The translations under genes and the position numbers were made by a program. From positions 2,006,501 to 2,070,500 of the forward strand of contig NZ_JAPEOS010000001.1 in the NCBI RefSeq assembly GCF_026340975.1: 64,000 nucleotides of DNA. Direction: 5' to 3'. This document shows, in pieces, positions 43,437-52,397 of the stretch. Below the pieces are notes generated by a model that worked only from the letters and a program-made list of their open reading frames with translations, made no database searches and had not been told where the DNA came from. This DNA comes from Streptomyces sp. NBC_01214. GTDB lineage: Bacteria > Actinomycetota > Actinomycetes > Streptomycetales > Streptomycetaceae. Within the stretch, counting starts at the first letter, position 1, and each line of letters opens with the position of its first letter.

Positions 43437-45503
43437 TCAGTGGACCGCGCGGCGCCAGGTGGGGCGGTTGGGGGTGGTGGGGGTCGTCGTCGTGTGGAGT
43501 TCGGCGTCCAGGCCCAGGACCGCCGACGTGATGGTGCCCGAGGGTTCGAGGACGGCCGACGGGGCGCCCGCGAAGAGCATGCCGGATTCGACCCATGCCG
43601 GGGGTCCGCCGAGGCCCGTGGTGCTGATGGTGCCGCTGTCCGCGCGGCCCACCATGAGGCGGCCCGCCGCGCCGACCGCGCCGTAGCCCGCGCGGCCGCC
43701 CGCCTCCGTGACGCTGGAGACCTGGGGCCGGACCGAGGGGCCCGCCGTGACCAGGGCGGTGCGGACGACGCCCGAGTCCGGGCGGCGGAAGAAGAGGCGG
43801 ACGCCCGCGCCGTCCGGGGCGGCCGAGAGGGGGACCGTGGTGGCGGGCAGGCCCGTCGGTGCGGGGCCGAGCAGCGGGGTGTCCGGGGTGCGCTGGGTCC
43901 AGGCCAGGACGGACGTCGTGGTGGTCGCGTACACGTGGCGCCGCCCGGCCGCGTCGATCGCCGTCACGGGGTCGCCCTGCAGGTCCTCGCCGCCGAGCCG
44001 CTCCCACGGGGAGAAGCCGCCGTCCGGTTGTTGGGTGCTCGCGCGCAGGGTGCGCCGCGAGTCGCGGAGGTAGACGGTGAGCAGGCCCCGCGCGTCCACG
44101 GACGCCGCGGGCGCGCTGATCGCCGAGGTGCCCTCGTCGTCGGTGCGCTCCGGGGTGCCGAGCGACTGCCACGGGCCGAACGGGCCGTCGGGCGCGGGCT
44201 GGACGGCGTACACGACCTCGCGCCGGTACTCCGCGGGCGTCGAGCCGAAGGTGGTGCGGGTGGCGAGGACGGCGATGCGGCCGCCGGGGAGGCGGGCGGC
44301 GGTGGCGCCCGGGTCGATGCCCGTCCCCGGGATGAAGATCGGGCCCGCCCAGTCGCCGCCGGCGCTGCGGGACCAGTACGCGCCCTGGCCGTCCAGCGTC
44401 GCGAAGGCCCACAGGCGGCCGGGCGTTCCCTCGGTTAGCCAGGAGGTGTGGTCGGCGCGGGTGTAGCGCAGCGACTGGGCCCAGTTGCGCCCGGTCGGGT
44501 TGCCCGCGACCTTGCGGTCGCCGCAGCCCGACGGGCTGCCGCAGTAGTCCTGGTGGTCCTGCCAGGCGTAGGTCTTCAGGAAGCCGGTCTTGGTCTCGGC
44601 GGTCTGCGGGTCCAGCGCGTGCGGGAGGGTGCTGTTGTGGTAGCCGAGGTAGCTCTGGACCGTGAAGTGCGGGCGTCGGCTGACCTGGGCGGCGTAGGCG
44701 GCGGTGCCGGCCTGCACGAAGCGGGCCCCGTACATGTGGTCCTGGTGGTCGGTGTACCGGCCGGTCCCGTTCTCGCCGTACCGGTTCGGCGTCGGGTCCT
44801 GCATCCGTATCGTCGTCGGCCGGTAGCGGTCCAGGACCTCGGCTATCGCCTGGACGAGCTGGTCCTTCGTGTACGTGAACGGCTGCTTGACCGGGGTGCC
44901 GGAGCTGAGCTGGGCGTCGAGCGCGGGTATCCGCCCGTTCCACAGGCCGCGCAGGCTCTCGGGGGTGTCCCCACCGGTGCTGCGGGCCTCCCGCAGCATC
45001 AGCCACACCAGGTTGACCTGCGGCTTCGCCATGAGGACGTCGAGTTCGGCCTGCCCGCCCCCGACGGTGGGTATGACCGTACGCTTCCACGCGCTGGTGC
45101 GGTCCCCGGTGGCCATCTGTGCGTACGCGGAGCGGATGCCGTTCTGCCGGGCCTCCGCGTAGTGGGCGCGGTCGGCGGGCTGTTCGGGGTCGGAGGCGGC
45201 GCCGCCGCGGGCCTCGTTGCGGCCGTCGGACTCGCCGGAGGTGAGGTAGGCGGTGGTGACCTGGGTGCCGGACAGCAGGGACCGGCTGAGGTCCGGGTTC
45301 ATGAAGAACAGGTCGTCGTCGGGGTGGGCGACGACCTGGACGACCGAACCGGCGGTGACGCTCGCGGGCCGGGCCGCGGCCGGGTTCTTCTCCTGGGTGG
45401 CTTGGGCGGTGGTCTGCTGGCCGCCGGCCACGGAGAGCACACCGGTGGCGCCGGCTGTCAGCACGGTGAGCAGGGCCGCGAAGCGGCGACGGGTCACGGG
45501 CAT
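43437..45503 (-). CDS. PIG-L deacetylase with lectin/propeller-like C-terminus (copy 1)
   Basis: A 688-residue secreted protein. A Tat-like signal (TRRRFAALLTVL) ends near residue 35. The PIG-L (LmbE) zinc deacetylase domain (about 53-300) has AHPDDD with His60, and HQDH at 253-256. A second half of about 370 residues has repeated strands (SWLTEG, LWAFATLDGQG, GPWQSLGTPERTDDEGTSAISAPAASVD) like a lectin-type beta-propeller. PIG-L enzymes remove N-acetyl groups from sugars; here the propeller probably binds a polymer. ATG 45503. It is paralogous to the next gene (45683-48241), and the IS lies 24 bases beyond its stop. Confidence 0.88.
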   Translation of the reverse strand: MPVTRRRFAALLTVLTAGATGVLSVAGGQQTTAQATQEKNPAAARPASVTAGSVVQVVAHPDDDLFFMNPDLSRSLLSGTQVTTAYLTSGESDGRNEARGGAASDPEQPADRAHYAEARQNGIRSAYAQMATGDRTSAWKRTVIPTVGGGQAELDVLMAKPQVNLVWLMLREARSTGGDTPESLRGLWNGRIPALDAQLSSGTPVKQPFTYTKDQLVQAIAEVLDRYRPTTIRMQDPTPNRYGENGTGRYTDHQDHMYGARFVQAGTAAYAAQVSRRPHFTVQSYLGYHNSTLPHALDPQTAETKTGFLKTYAWQDHQDYCGSPSGCGDRKVAGNPTGRNWAQSLRYTRADHTSWLTEGTPGRLWAFATLDGQGAYWSRSAGGDWAGPIFIPGTGIDPGATAARLPGGRIAVLATRTTFGSTPAEYRREVVYAVQPAPDGPFGPWQSLGTPERTDDEGTSAISAPAASVDARGLLTVYLRDSRRTLRASTQQPDGGFSPWERLGGEDLQGDPVTAIDAAGRRHVYATTTTSVLAWTQRTPDTPLLGPAPTGLPATTVPLSAAPDGAGVRLFFRRPDSGVVRTALVTAGPSVRPQVSSVTEAGGRAGYGAVGAAGRLMVGRADSGTISTTGLGGPPAWVESGMLFAGAPSAVLEPSGTITSAVLGLDAELHTTTTPTTPNRPTWRRAVH

Positions 45504-45682
45504 CGGGTCACGCCTCGGGTCGTTCTCGTCGGGAGAAAGCGTTGAACAGTCAAAGAGAGGCCGAATCAACGGACTTGGTTCACCGAATTCGCAGATGACC
45601 GGTGCTTTTCCCCGACAAAATGCGGACGTTGTTCGTCCCCTTATGGAGGCGACCCGGGCGGTGGGCGGTGGGCGGTGGGCGG

Positions 45683-48241
45683 TTAAGGGAACGGAGGCGC
45701 GTTGCGCGGGCCCACCGGCTGCCACGGCGCCAGGTGCGCGTTCGGAACGTCGGCCGAGGAGGTCACGTACAGCCGCGCGTCGAGCCCCACCACCGCCAGG
45801 CTGACCAGGTCCTTGCCGGTCATCGTGGAGGAGGGCGCGCCGACGAACATCAGCGGGGACCGTTCCCACGGCCGCCCCGGCCCGGCCTCCGAGCCCAGTT
45901 GGCCGCCCGCCGTGCGGCCCGCCAGTACGTGCCCGCTCGCCGTCACCGAGCCGAAGCCCTGGAGGCCGCCGAGGTCGGTCATCTGGCTCACCTTCAGCCC
46001 GCCCTCACCCGTGATCAGTGCGGTACGGACGTTGCCGGAGCCGGGCTTGCGGAACCACAGCCGCACCCCGCCCTCGCGGCCGTCCGCGGTCAGCGGGAGC
46101 GTGGTGTCCGGCAGCCCGGTGGCCGTGACCTGGCCCAGCGGGGCGCCCGGCTTCGGCTGTACCCAGCCCACCACCGACTTGGAGGTGGCGGAGAACACCA
46201 TGCGCCGCCCGGCGCCGTCGGTCGCGGCGGCCGGGGAGCCGTGCAGGTCGGTGCCGCCGTACTTCTCCCAGGGCCCCCAGCTGCCGTCCGCCCGCTGCAC
46301 CCGGCCGCGCAGGCTGGACGCGCCGTCGCGGACGTACGCCGCCAACTGGCCCGTGCCGTCGACCGATACGGCCGGCGCGCTGATGTCGGAGGTCCAGGTC
46401 TCGTCCGCGGTCTCGGGGGTGCCGAGCGACTGCCACTCCGTGAACTCCTCGGCCCCCGGCTGCTTCTGGACGACGTAGACGACCTCGCGCGTGTAGTCGG
46501 TGGGCTTCGCGCCGAAGGAGGTGCGGGTGCCGAAGGCGGCGATCCGGCCGTCCGCCAGGGTCACGGTGCTCACGGCCGGGTCCATGCCGGTGCCGGGGAG
46601 CAGGTCCGGGCCCTTCCAACGGCCGACGGGGCCGGGCCGGTGCCAGACGGCGACCTGGCCGTCGAGCACCTTGAAGGCCCACAGCCCGTGCTCCGCGTCG
46701 GAGGTCAGCCAGCTGGTGCTGGTGCCGCGGGTGTAGTTGATGGAGTCCGACCACCGGTTGCCGCCCGGCTGGTCGGAGACCTTGAGGTCGCCGCAACCGG
46801 CGGGACTGTTGCAGTGGTTCTGCTGGTCGAGCCAGGCGTAGGTGCCCAGGATGTCCAGCTTCTCCTTGGCCTCGTCCGGGTCCAGGGCGCTGGGGAGCGA
46901 GCCGTTTATGTAGCCGGCGTAGTTCTGCACCGCGAAGTGCGGGCGGTCCGTGACGTCCTTGGCGTAGGCGGCGGTGGCCATTTGTACGAACCGGGCGCCG
47001 TAGAAGTGGTCCTGGTGGTCGGTGTACCGCTTGGTGGTGGGATACCGGCCGGGGGTCGGGTCCTGGGAGCGGACGGTGGTCGGCCGGTACTGCTCCAGGA
47101 TGCCGACGAGGGTCTGGACGACCTGGTCCTTGGTGTACGAGAACTTCTGCGTGACCGGGGTTCCGGACGCGAGCATGGAGTCCAGACGGGGAACCTTGCC
47201 GTCCCACAGGCCGTGCAGGCTGTCCGGGGCGTTGTCGTAGACGGTGCCGGCCTCGCGGAGCTGCAACCAGACGAGGTTGACCTGGGGTTTGGCGACCAGG
47301 ACGTCGACCTCGGCGTGACCGCCGCCCTTGGTCGGGACGACGGTGCGCGTCCAGGGACTGCCGCGGTCGCCGGTGGCCATCTTGGCGTAGGCGGCGCGGA
47401 TGCCGTTCTGGCGGGCCTCGGCGTAGGCGGGCTTGTCGGGCTTGGTGGTGGCCGCCTTGGCGGAGCCGGCGTTGATGCCGTCGGACTCGCCGGAGGTGAG
47501 GTAGACCGAGGTCACGGGGTGGCCGGCGGATATGGAGTACCGCAGGTCCGGGTTCATGAAGTACAGGTCGTCGTCGGGGTGCGCGATGACCTGGAGCACC
47601 CGGCCGGGGTCGGGCGGTTCGGGGGCGGGGGTGGGGGCCGCCTTCACGGGGACGGTGGGGGAGTCGAGGCGGTCGAGGAGTTCGTTGCCCCGGAGGAGGA
47701 GAAGGCTGCCGGCGGCGGTGACCACGCAGAAGGCGACGACCTTGACGAGGCCGGCCCGGCGGCGCCGGCGGGAGGAGCGGGCCCCGTCCCGGGCACCGCC
47801 CTTGCCGCGGGCGGCGCGGCGCGTCCGGCGACGGCCGTCGGTGGTTGCGGTGGCCGCAGGAGCCGCGGGAGCCGCGGGAGCTGCCGGGGCGTCCGCGGCT
47901 TCGGTGGACTCGACCGCGGCGACCGCGGCGGCCGGCTCGGCCGGCTCGGCCGGCTCGGCCAGGGCAGCCGGTTCTGCCGCATCGGCCGCATCAGCCGCAT
48001 CGGCCAAGTCGGCGTGCGGCGGGGCCTGGTGGGCCTGCTGGGACGGGTGGGGGACCTGGTGCGGGTACGCGTACGCGTGTTGCTGCGGGTAGTCCTGCTG
48101 CGGGAACGCGTGCGCATGCTGCTGCGGGTAGTCCTGGTGCGGCTGTTGTGCCGGGTGGTGTCCCTCGTACCCCTGGTGCACCTGCTCGGACCACCAGGCC
48201 TGCGGATCCCGGGCCCCGGGGCCCTGCCAGGAGTCGGACAC
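45683..48241 (-). CDS. PIG-L deacetylase with propeller and membrane anchor (copy 2)
   Basis: An 852-residue paralogue of the gene at 43437. It has a long cytoplasmic N-terminus rich in Gln/His/Pro (QDYPQQHAHAFPQQDYPQQH, residues 37-56) and Ala/Pro/Glu tracts, a basic RRRRR patch, then one helix (VVAFCVVTAAGSLLLL) near residue 165, so it is tethered with its catalytic part outside. The deacetylase domain has AHPDDD and TDHQDHFYG; the C-terminal propeller matches copy 1 strand for strand. GTG 48241 has GGAAGGAG upstream. The two genes are about 180 bases apart with the same orientation, so a tandem duplication is likely. Confidence 0.87.
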   Translation of the reverse strand: MSDSWQGPGARDPQAWWSEQVHQGYEGHHPAQQPHQDYPQQHAHAFPQQDYPQQHAYAYPHQVPHPSQQAHQAPPHADLADAADAADAAEPAALAEPAEPAEPAAAVAAVESTEAADAPAAPAAPAAPAATATTDGRRRTRRAARGKGGARDGARSSRRRRRAGLVKVVAFCVVTAAGSLLLLRGNELLDRLDSPTVPVKAAPTPAPEPPDPGRVLQVIAHPDDDLYFMNPDLRYSISAGHPVTSVYLTSGESDGINAGSAKAATTKPDKPAYAEARQNGIRAAYAKMATGDRGSPWTRTVVPTKGGGHAEVDVLVAKPQVNLVWLQLREAGTVYDNAPDSLHGLWDGKVPRLDSMLASGTPVTQKFSYTKDQVVQTLVGILEQYRPTTVRSQDPTPGRYPTTKRYTDHQDHFYGARFVQMATAAYAKDVTDRPHFAVQNYAGYINGSLPSALDPDEAKEKLDILGTYAWLDQQNHCNSPAGCGDLKVSDQPGGNRWSDSINYTRGTSTSWLTSDAEHGLWAFKVLDGQVAVWHRPGPVGRWKGPDLLPGTGMDPAVSTVTLADGRIAAFGTRTSFGAKPTDYTREVVYVVQKQPGAEEFTEWQSLGTPETADETWTSDISAPAVSVDGTGQLAAYVRDGASSLRGRVQRADGSWGPWEKYGGTDLHGSPAAATDGAGRRMVFSATSKSVVGWVQPKPGAPLGQVTATGLPDTTLPLTADGREGGVRLWFRKPGSGNVRTALITGEGGLKVSQMTDLGGLQGFGSVTASGHVLAGRTAGGQLGSEAGPGRPWERSPLMFVGAPSSTMTGKDLVSLAVVGLDARLYVTSSADVPNAHLAPWQPVGPRNAPPFP

Positions 48242-48293
48242 GGGGCTCCTTCCGGCGGGACGGCGGGGTGTACCCCAATGATGCGATGAATAA

Positions 48294-48306
48294 TCCGATG
48301 ATCGGA
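48294..48306. promoter_or_regulatory. Palindrome in the PIG-L/glnE divergent region
   Basis: TCCGATGATCGGA is a perfect inverted repeat about a central G, 53 bases before the PIG-L copy 2 start and 212 bases before glnE, in an AT-richer patch of the 276-base divergent region. It could be an operator; no regulator is known. The rest of this region, apart from an imperfect GAGCACC/AGCGAG repeat near 48450-48490, shows no gene. Confidence 0.4.
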
Positions 48307-48517
48307 GAATTCTTGGCATCGTATGCGCGTTGAGTCGAACATTTGATCCGGACACGCCCAAATCTGCGCCGCGGCCCGGGCGGGACTCCGCCGACAGGTC
48401 CCAGGGCCTTAGGCTCAGGAGCAGAGCACGCCAGGACAGCGCAGACAGCAGTGAGCACCAGCGAGCACCGGCGAGCACTGGCAGGCAGTGGCAGCGACAA
48501 CCGCGGGAGGCGGCGGG

Positions 48518-51505
48518 ATGACGGTCCCGGGACGCAGGAGCAGCACCTTCATCCGGCTGCTCCGCAGCGGCTTCACCGCCCCCTCCGCCGCCGCCCGGCT
48601 GCTCGACGCCGACGCGCTCGCGGCCGTACGCGCCGATCCCGTGCTGCTCGACGCCCTCGGCGCGACCGCCGACCCCGACCTCGCCCTCCTCGGGCTCGTC
48701 CGGCTCGCCGAGGCCCAGCCCGACGGCGAGCTGCCCGGGCTCCTCGACACCCTCGTCAGCGCCAAGCCGCTGCGCGACCGGCTGCTCGGCGTGCTCGGCG
48801 CCTCCGAAGCCCTCGGCGACCACCTCGCCCGCCACCCCCGCGACTGGCTCGGGCTCGTCACCTACGAGGCCGCCGACCTGCATCCCGGACTCGCCGAGTT
48901 CGAGCTCGGCCTCGCCGACGCGCACGACCCCGTCGGCCTGCGCGTCGCCTACCGCCGCTGCCTGCTCTCCATCGCCGCCCGCGACGTCTGCGGCACCATC
49001 GACGTCGCCCAGACCGCCGCCGAGCTCGCCGACCTGGCCACCGCCACCCTCCGCGCGGCCCTGCGGATCGCCTCCGCCGCCGCCCCCGAGGACGCCGCCC
49101 TGTGCCGGCTCGCCGTCATCGCGATGGGCAAGTGCGGTGGCAACGAGCTGAACTACGTCTCCGACGTCGACGTCATCTTCGTCGGCGACGCGGCCCCCGG
49201 CGCCGACGAGGGCAAGGCCCTCCAGGCCGCCACCCGCCTGGCCTCGCACCTCATGCGGATCTGCTCGGAGACCACCGTCGAGGGCACCATCTGGCCCGTC
49301 GACGCCAACCTCCGCCCCGAGGGCCGCAACGGCCCCCTCGTCCGCACCCTCGCCTCCCACCTGGCCTACTACCAGCGCTGGGCCAAGACCTGGGAGTTCC
49401 AGGCCCTCCTCAAGGCCCGCGCCGTGGCCGGCGACGAAGCCCTGGGCGCCGAGTACATCGCCGCCATAAGTCCGCTGGTGTGGCAGGCCGCCGAACGCGA
49501 GAACTTCGTCGCCGACGTCCAGAAGATGCGCCGCCGCGTCGTCGACAACATCCCCGCCGCCCAGGTCGACCGCGAGCTGAAACTCGGCCCCGGCGGCCTG
49601 CGCGACGTCGAGTTCGCCGTCCAGCTGCTCCAGCTCGTGCACGGCCGCAGCGACGCCACCCTGCACTCCGGCACCACCCTCGACGCCCTGCACGCCCTCG
49701 CCGCCGGCGGCTACGTCGGCCGGGCCGACGCCGCCCAACTACACGACGCGTACCGCTTCCTGCGCGCCATGGAGCACCGCATCCAGCTCTACCGGCTGCG
49801 CCGCACCCACCTCGTCCCCGAGGACGAGAACGACCTGCGGCGCCTGGGCCGCTCCATGGGCCTGCGCACCGAACCCGTCGCCGAGCTCAACAAGGCCTGG
49901 CGCCGGCACGCCTCCGTGGTCCGGCGCCTGCACGAGAAGCTCTTCTACCGGCCGCTGCTCGACGCCGTCGCCCAGCTCACCCCCGGCGAGACCCGGCTCT
50001 CCCCGCGCGCCGCCGGCCAGCGCCTCGAAGCCCTCGGCTACGCCGACCCGGCCTCGGCCCTGCGCCACCTGGAAGCCCTCGCCTCCGGCGTCACCCGCAA
50101 GGCCGCCATCCAGCGCACCCTGCTGCCGGTGATGCTCGGCTGGTTCGCGGACTCCGCCGACCCGGACGCCGGCCTGCTGAACTTCCGCAAGGTCTCCGAC
50201 GCCCTCGGCAAGACCCCCTGGTACCTGCGCCTGCTGCGCGACGAGGGCGCCGCCGCCGAGAACCTCGCCCGCGTCCTGTCCGCCGGGCGCCTCGCCCCCG
50301 ACCTGCTGATGCGCGCCCCCGAGGCCGTGGCCCTGCTCGGCGACCCCGAAGGCCTGGAGCCCCGTACGCACGAGGCCCTGGAGCAGGAGGTCCTCGCCGC
50401 CGTCGGCCGCGCAGAGAACCCCGAGGCCGCCGTCGCCGCCGCCCGCGGCGTGCGCCGCCGCGAGCTCTTCCGCACCACAGCGGCCGACATCATCGGCTCG
50501 TACGGTACGGAGGACAACCCGGCCGAGGAGGACCACGGAGCCCTCGTCGACCGGGTCGGCGGGGCCGTCTCCGACCTCACCGCCGCCACCGTCGCCGGAG
50601 CCCTGCGCGCCGCCGTCCACAGCCACTACGGCGACACGCTGCCCACCCGCTTCGCCGTCATCGGCGTCGGCCGCTTCGGCGGCCACGAACTCGCCTACGG
50701 CTCCGACGCCGACGTCCTGTTCGTCCACGAGCCCCGCGAGGGCGTCGACGAGCAGGAGGCAGCCAAGGCCGCCCAGACCGTCATCGCCGAAATGCGCAGG
50801 CTGCTCCAGCTGCCCACCACCGACCCGCCGCTGCTCATCGACGCCGACCTGCGCCCCGAAGGCCGCTCCGGCCCGCTGGTGCGCACGCTGGCCTCCTACG
50901 CCGCCTACTACCGGCGCTGGTCCCTGACCTGGGAGAGCCAGGCCCTGCTGCGCGCCGAACCGGTGGCGGGCGACGCCGACATCGGCGCCCGCTTCATCGA
51001 GCTGATCGATCCGCTGCGCTACCCGGTGGAGGGGCTCCGCGAGGACGCCGTGCGCGAGATCCGCCGGCTCAAGGCCCGCATGGAATCGGAGCGGCTGCCC
51101 CGCGGGGCCGACCCGACCCTGCACACCAAGCTCGGCCGCGGCGGCCTCAGCGACGTCGAGTGGACCGTCCAGCTGATCCAGATGCGGCACGCCTGGGTCG
51201 AACCGGGCCTGCGCACCACCCGTACCCGCGAGGCGCTGGCGGCCGCCCACGCGGCCGGGCTGATCCCGACCGAGGAGGCGCAGATCCTGGACGAGGCCTG
51301 GGTCCTGGCGACCCGGGTCCGCAACGCCGTGATGCTGGTGCGCGGCCGGGCCGGGGACACCTTCCCGACCGAGGCCCGGGAACTCGCGGCCGTGGGCCGC
51401 TACCTCGGATACGCCGAGGGCACGGTCGGGGAGATGCTGGACGACTACCGTCGCATCACCCGCCGTGCCCGGGCGGTCGTGGAGGAACTCTTCTACGGCG
51501 CGTAG
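48518..51505 (+). CDS. glnE: Bifunctional glutamine synthetase adenylyltransferase/deadenylase GlnE
   Basis: A 995-residue enzyme that adenylylates and deadenylylates glutamine synthetase. Two nucleotidyltransferase domains are clear: the first has AMGKCGGNELNYVSDVDVIFV near residue 205, and the second has GVGRFGGHELAYGSDADVLF near 720. Each is followed by its HD-like GlnD-like region, with LRPEGRNGPLVRTLASH and LRPEGRSGPLVRTLASY. ATG 48518 has GGGAGG eight bases before it. glnE sits about 7.5 kb from glnA2, and the true adenylylated partner (GlnA) is not in the window. Confidence 0.95.
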   Translation: MTVPGRRSSTFIRLLRSGFTAPSAAARLLDADALAAVRADPVLLDALGATADPDLALLGLVRLAEAQPDGELPGLLDTLVSAKPLRDRLLGVLGASEALGDHLARHPRDWLGLVTYEAADLHPGLAEFELGLADAHDPVGLRVAYRRCLLSIAARDVCGTIDVAQTAAELADLATATLRAALRIASAAAPEDAALCRLAVIAMGKCGGNELNYVSDVDVIFVGDAAPGADEGKALQAATRLASHLMRICSETTVEGTIWPVDANLRPEGRNGPLVRTLASHLAYYQRWAKTWEFQALLKARAVAGDEALGAEYIAAISPLVWQAAERENFVADVQKMRRRVVDNIPAAQVDRELKLGPGGLRDVEFAVQLLQLVHGRSDATLHSGTTLDALHALAAGGYVGRADAAQLHDAYRFLRAMEHRIQLYRLRRTHLVPEDENDLRRLGRSMGLRTEPVAELNKAWRRHASVVRRLHEKLFYRPLLDAVAQLTPGETRLSPRAAGQRLEALGYADPASALRHLEALASGVTRKAAIQRTLLPVMLGWFADSADPDAGLLNFRKVSDALGKTPWYLRLLRDEGAAAENLARVLSAGRLAPDLLMRAPEAVALLGDPEGLEPRTHEALEQEVLAAVGRAENPEAAVAAARGVRRRELFRTTAADIIGSYGTEDNPAEEDHGALVDRVGGAVSDLTAATVAGALRAAVHSHYGDTLPTRFAVIGVGRFGGHELAYGSDADVLFVHEPREGVDEQEAAKAAQTVIAEMRRLLQLPTTDPPLLIDADLRPEGRSGPLVRTLASYAAYYRRWSLTWESQALLRAEPVAGDADIGARFIELIDPLRYPVEGLREDAVREIRRLKARMESERLPRGADPTLHTKLGRGGLSDVEWTVQLIQMRHAWVEPGLRTTRTREALAAAHAAGLIPTEEAQILDEAWVLATRVRNAVMLVRGRAGDTFPTEARELAAVGRYLGYAEGTVGEMLDDYRRITRRARAVVEELFYGA

Positions 51506-51539
51506 CCGGAAGTCGGGAGTCGGAAACCGGAAACCGGAA

Positions 51540-51573
51540 GTCGGGAGTCGGGAGCCGTGGTTCGACTCCCGAC
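51540..51573. terminator. glnE terminator hairpin in a repeat-rich gap
   Basis: GTCGGGAGTCG (51540-51550) pairs with CGACTCCCGAC (51563-51573) across 12 bases. A second copy of the left arm lies at 51512-51522, and GGAAACCGGAAACCGGAA separates them, so alternative stems are possible. The site is between convergent glnE and the CAP-domain gene. Confidence 0.6.
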
Positions 51574-51614
51574 ACTCCCGGCCACCGACTCCCGGCTGAC
51601 CGGCCGGCGCGGGG

Positions 51615-52397
51615 TCAGCGCGCCGTGCCGAAGTCCTGCGTCCAGTAGTAGCCGGGCTGCGCCAGGCCGATGCCGATCTCCTTGAAGGAGCAGTTCAGGA
51701 TGTTCTCCCGGTGGCCCTGGCTGTTCATCCAGCCCTCCATGACCTTCTCGGGAGTGCTGTAGCCGTAGGCGACGTTCTCGCCGTACGTGCTCCACGCGTA
51801 CCCGGCGCGGGTGATCCGCGCGCCCGGGTCCGAGCCGTCGGAGCCGGTGTGGGACATGTTGCTGTGGGAGGCCATGTCGGCGCTGTGGTCCTGCGCGGCC
51901 TTCGTGAGCTTCGCGTTGAGGGACACGGCCTGGCAGCCGGCGGCGGCGCGCTCCTGGTTGACGAGCGCGAGGACCTGGGCGACGTCGCCGGAGGCCGGCG
52001 GGGCGGCGGCGGTCTTCGACGGCTGGGGCGCGGGCGCCTGCGGCTTCTTCGTGGCGACCGGCGGCTTCGCCGGCTTGGGCTGCGCGGGCGGCGTGCTCTG
52101 TACGATGGGCTGCGTGGGCTCGGCGGAGCTGCTGGGGGAGGCCTCGGAGGGGCTGCTGCTCGGCGCCCCGCTCGGGAGCGGTGCGTCCACGGGGGCCAGG
52201 GTGCTCGGAGTGGCCGACGGCGTGGACTGCCACTGCCACGGACGCTGCTGCTGGTGGCTCGCGGTCCGGATCCGGCCGTTGCCGTCGTCCTGACCGTCGA
52301 AGCAGGCCATGGCGGCCGTGGGAACACCCACGATGGCGAGCGCGCCGACGCCGATGACTATTTTCTTGTAGGACGTCTTCTTCCGATGCTTCTGCAT
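51615..52397 (-). CDS. Secreted CAP-domain (SCP-like) protein
   Basis: A 260-residue secreted protein. After MQKHRKKTSYKK comes a hydrophobic signal (IVIGVGALAIVGVPTAAMA), a Pro/Ser/Ala-rich spacer (about 45-135), and a C-terminal CAP/SCP domain from about 138. CAP signatures are visible: VLALVNQERAAAGCQAV, LTKAAQDHSADMASHSNMSHTG, YGENVAYGYSTPEKVMEGWMNSQGHRENILNCSFKEIGIGLA. Two cysteines may pair. ATG 52397 is preferred to ATG 52409 because GAGG precedes it. CAP proteins of Streptomyces are secreted, with roles not well known. Confidence 0.88.
   Translation of the reverse strand: MQKHRKKTSYKKIVIGVGALAIVGVPTAAMACFDGQDDGNGRIRTASHQQQRPWQWQSTPSATPSTLAPVDAPLPSGAPSSSPSEASPSSSAEPTQPIVQSTPPAQPKPAKPPVATKKPQAPAPQPSKTAAAPPASGDVAQVLALVNQERAAAGCQAVSLNAKLTKAAQDHSADMASHSNMSHTGSDGSDPGARITRAGYAWSTYGENVAYGYSTPEKVMEGWMNSQGHRENILNCSFKEIGIGLAQPGYYWTQDFGTAR

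Noticed and set aside
51555..51573. GGTTCGACTCC as a tRNA 3' end or attachment site
   Set aside because: It looks like a T-arm, but no acceptor, D or anticodon arm fits around it; it is part of the inverted repeat after glnE.
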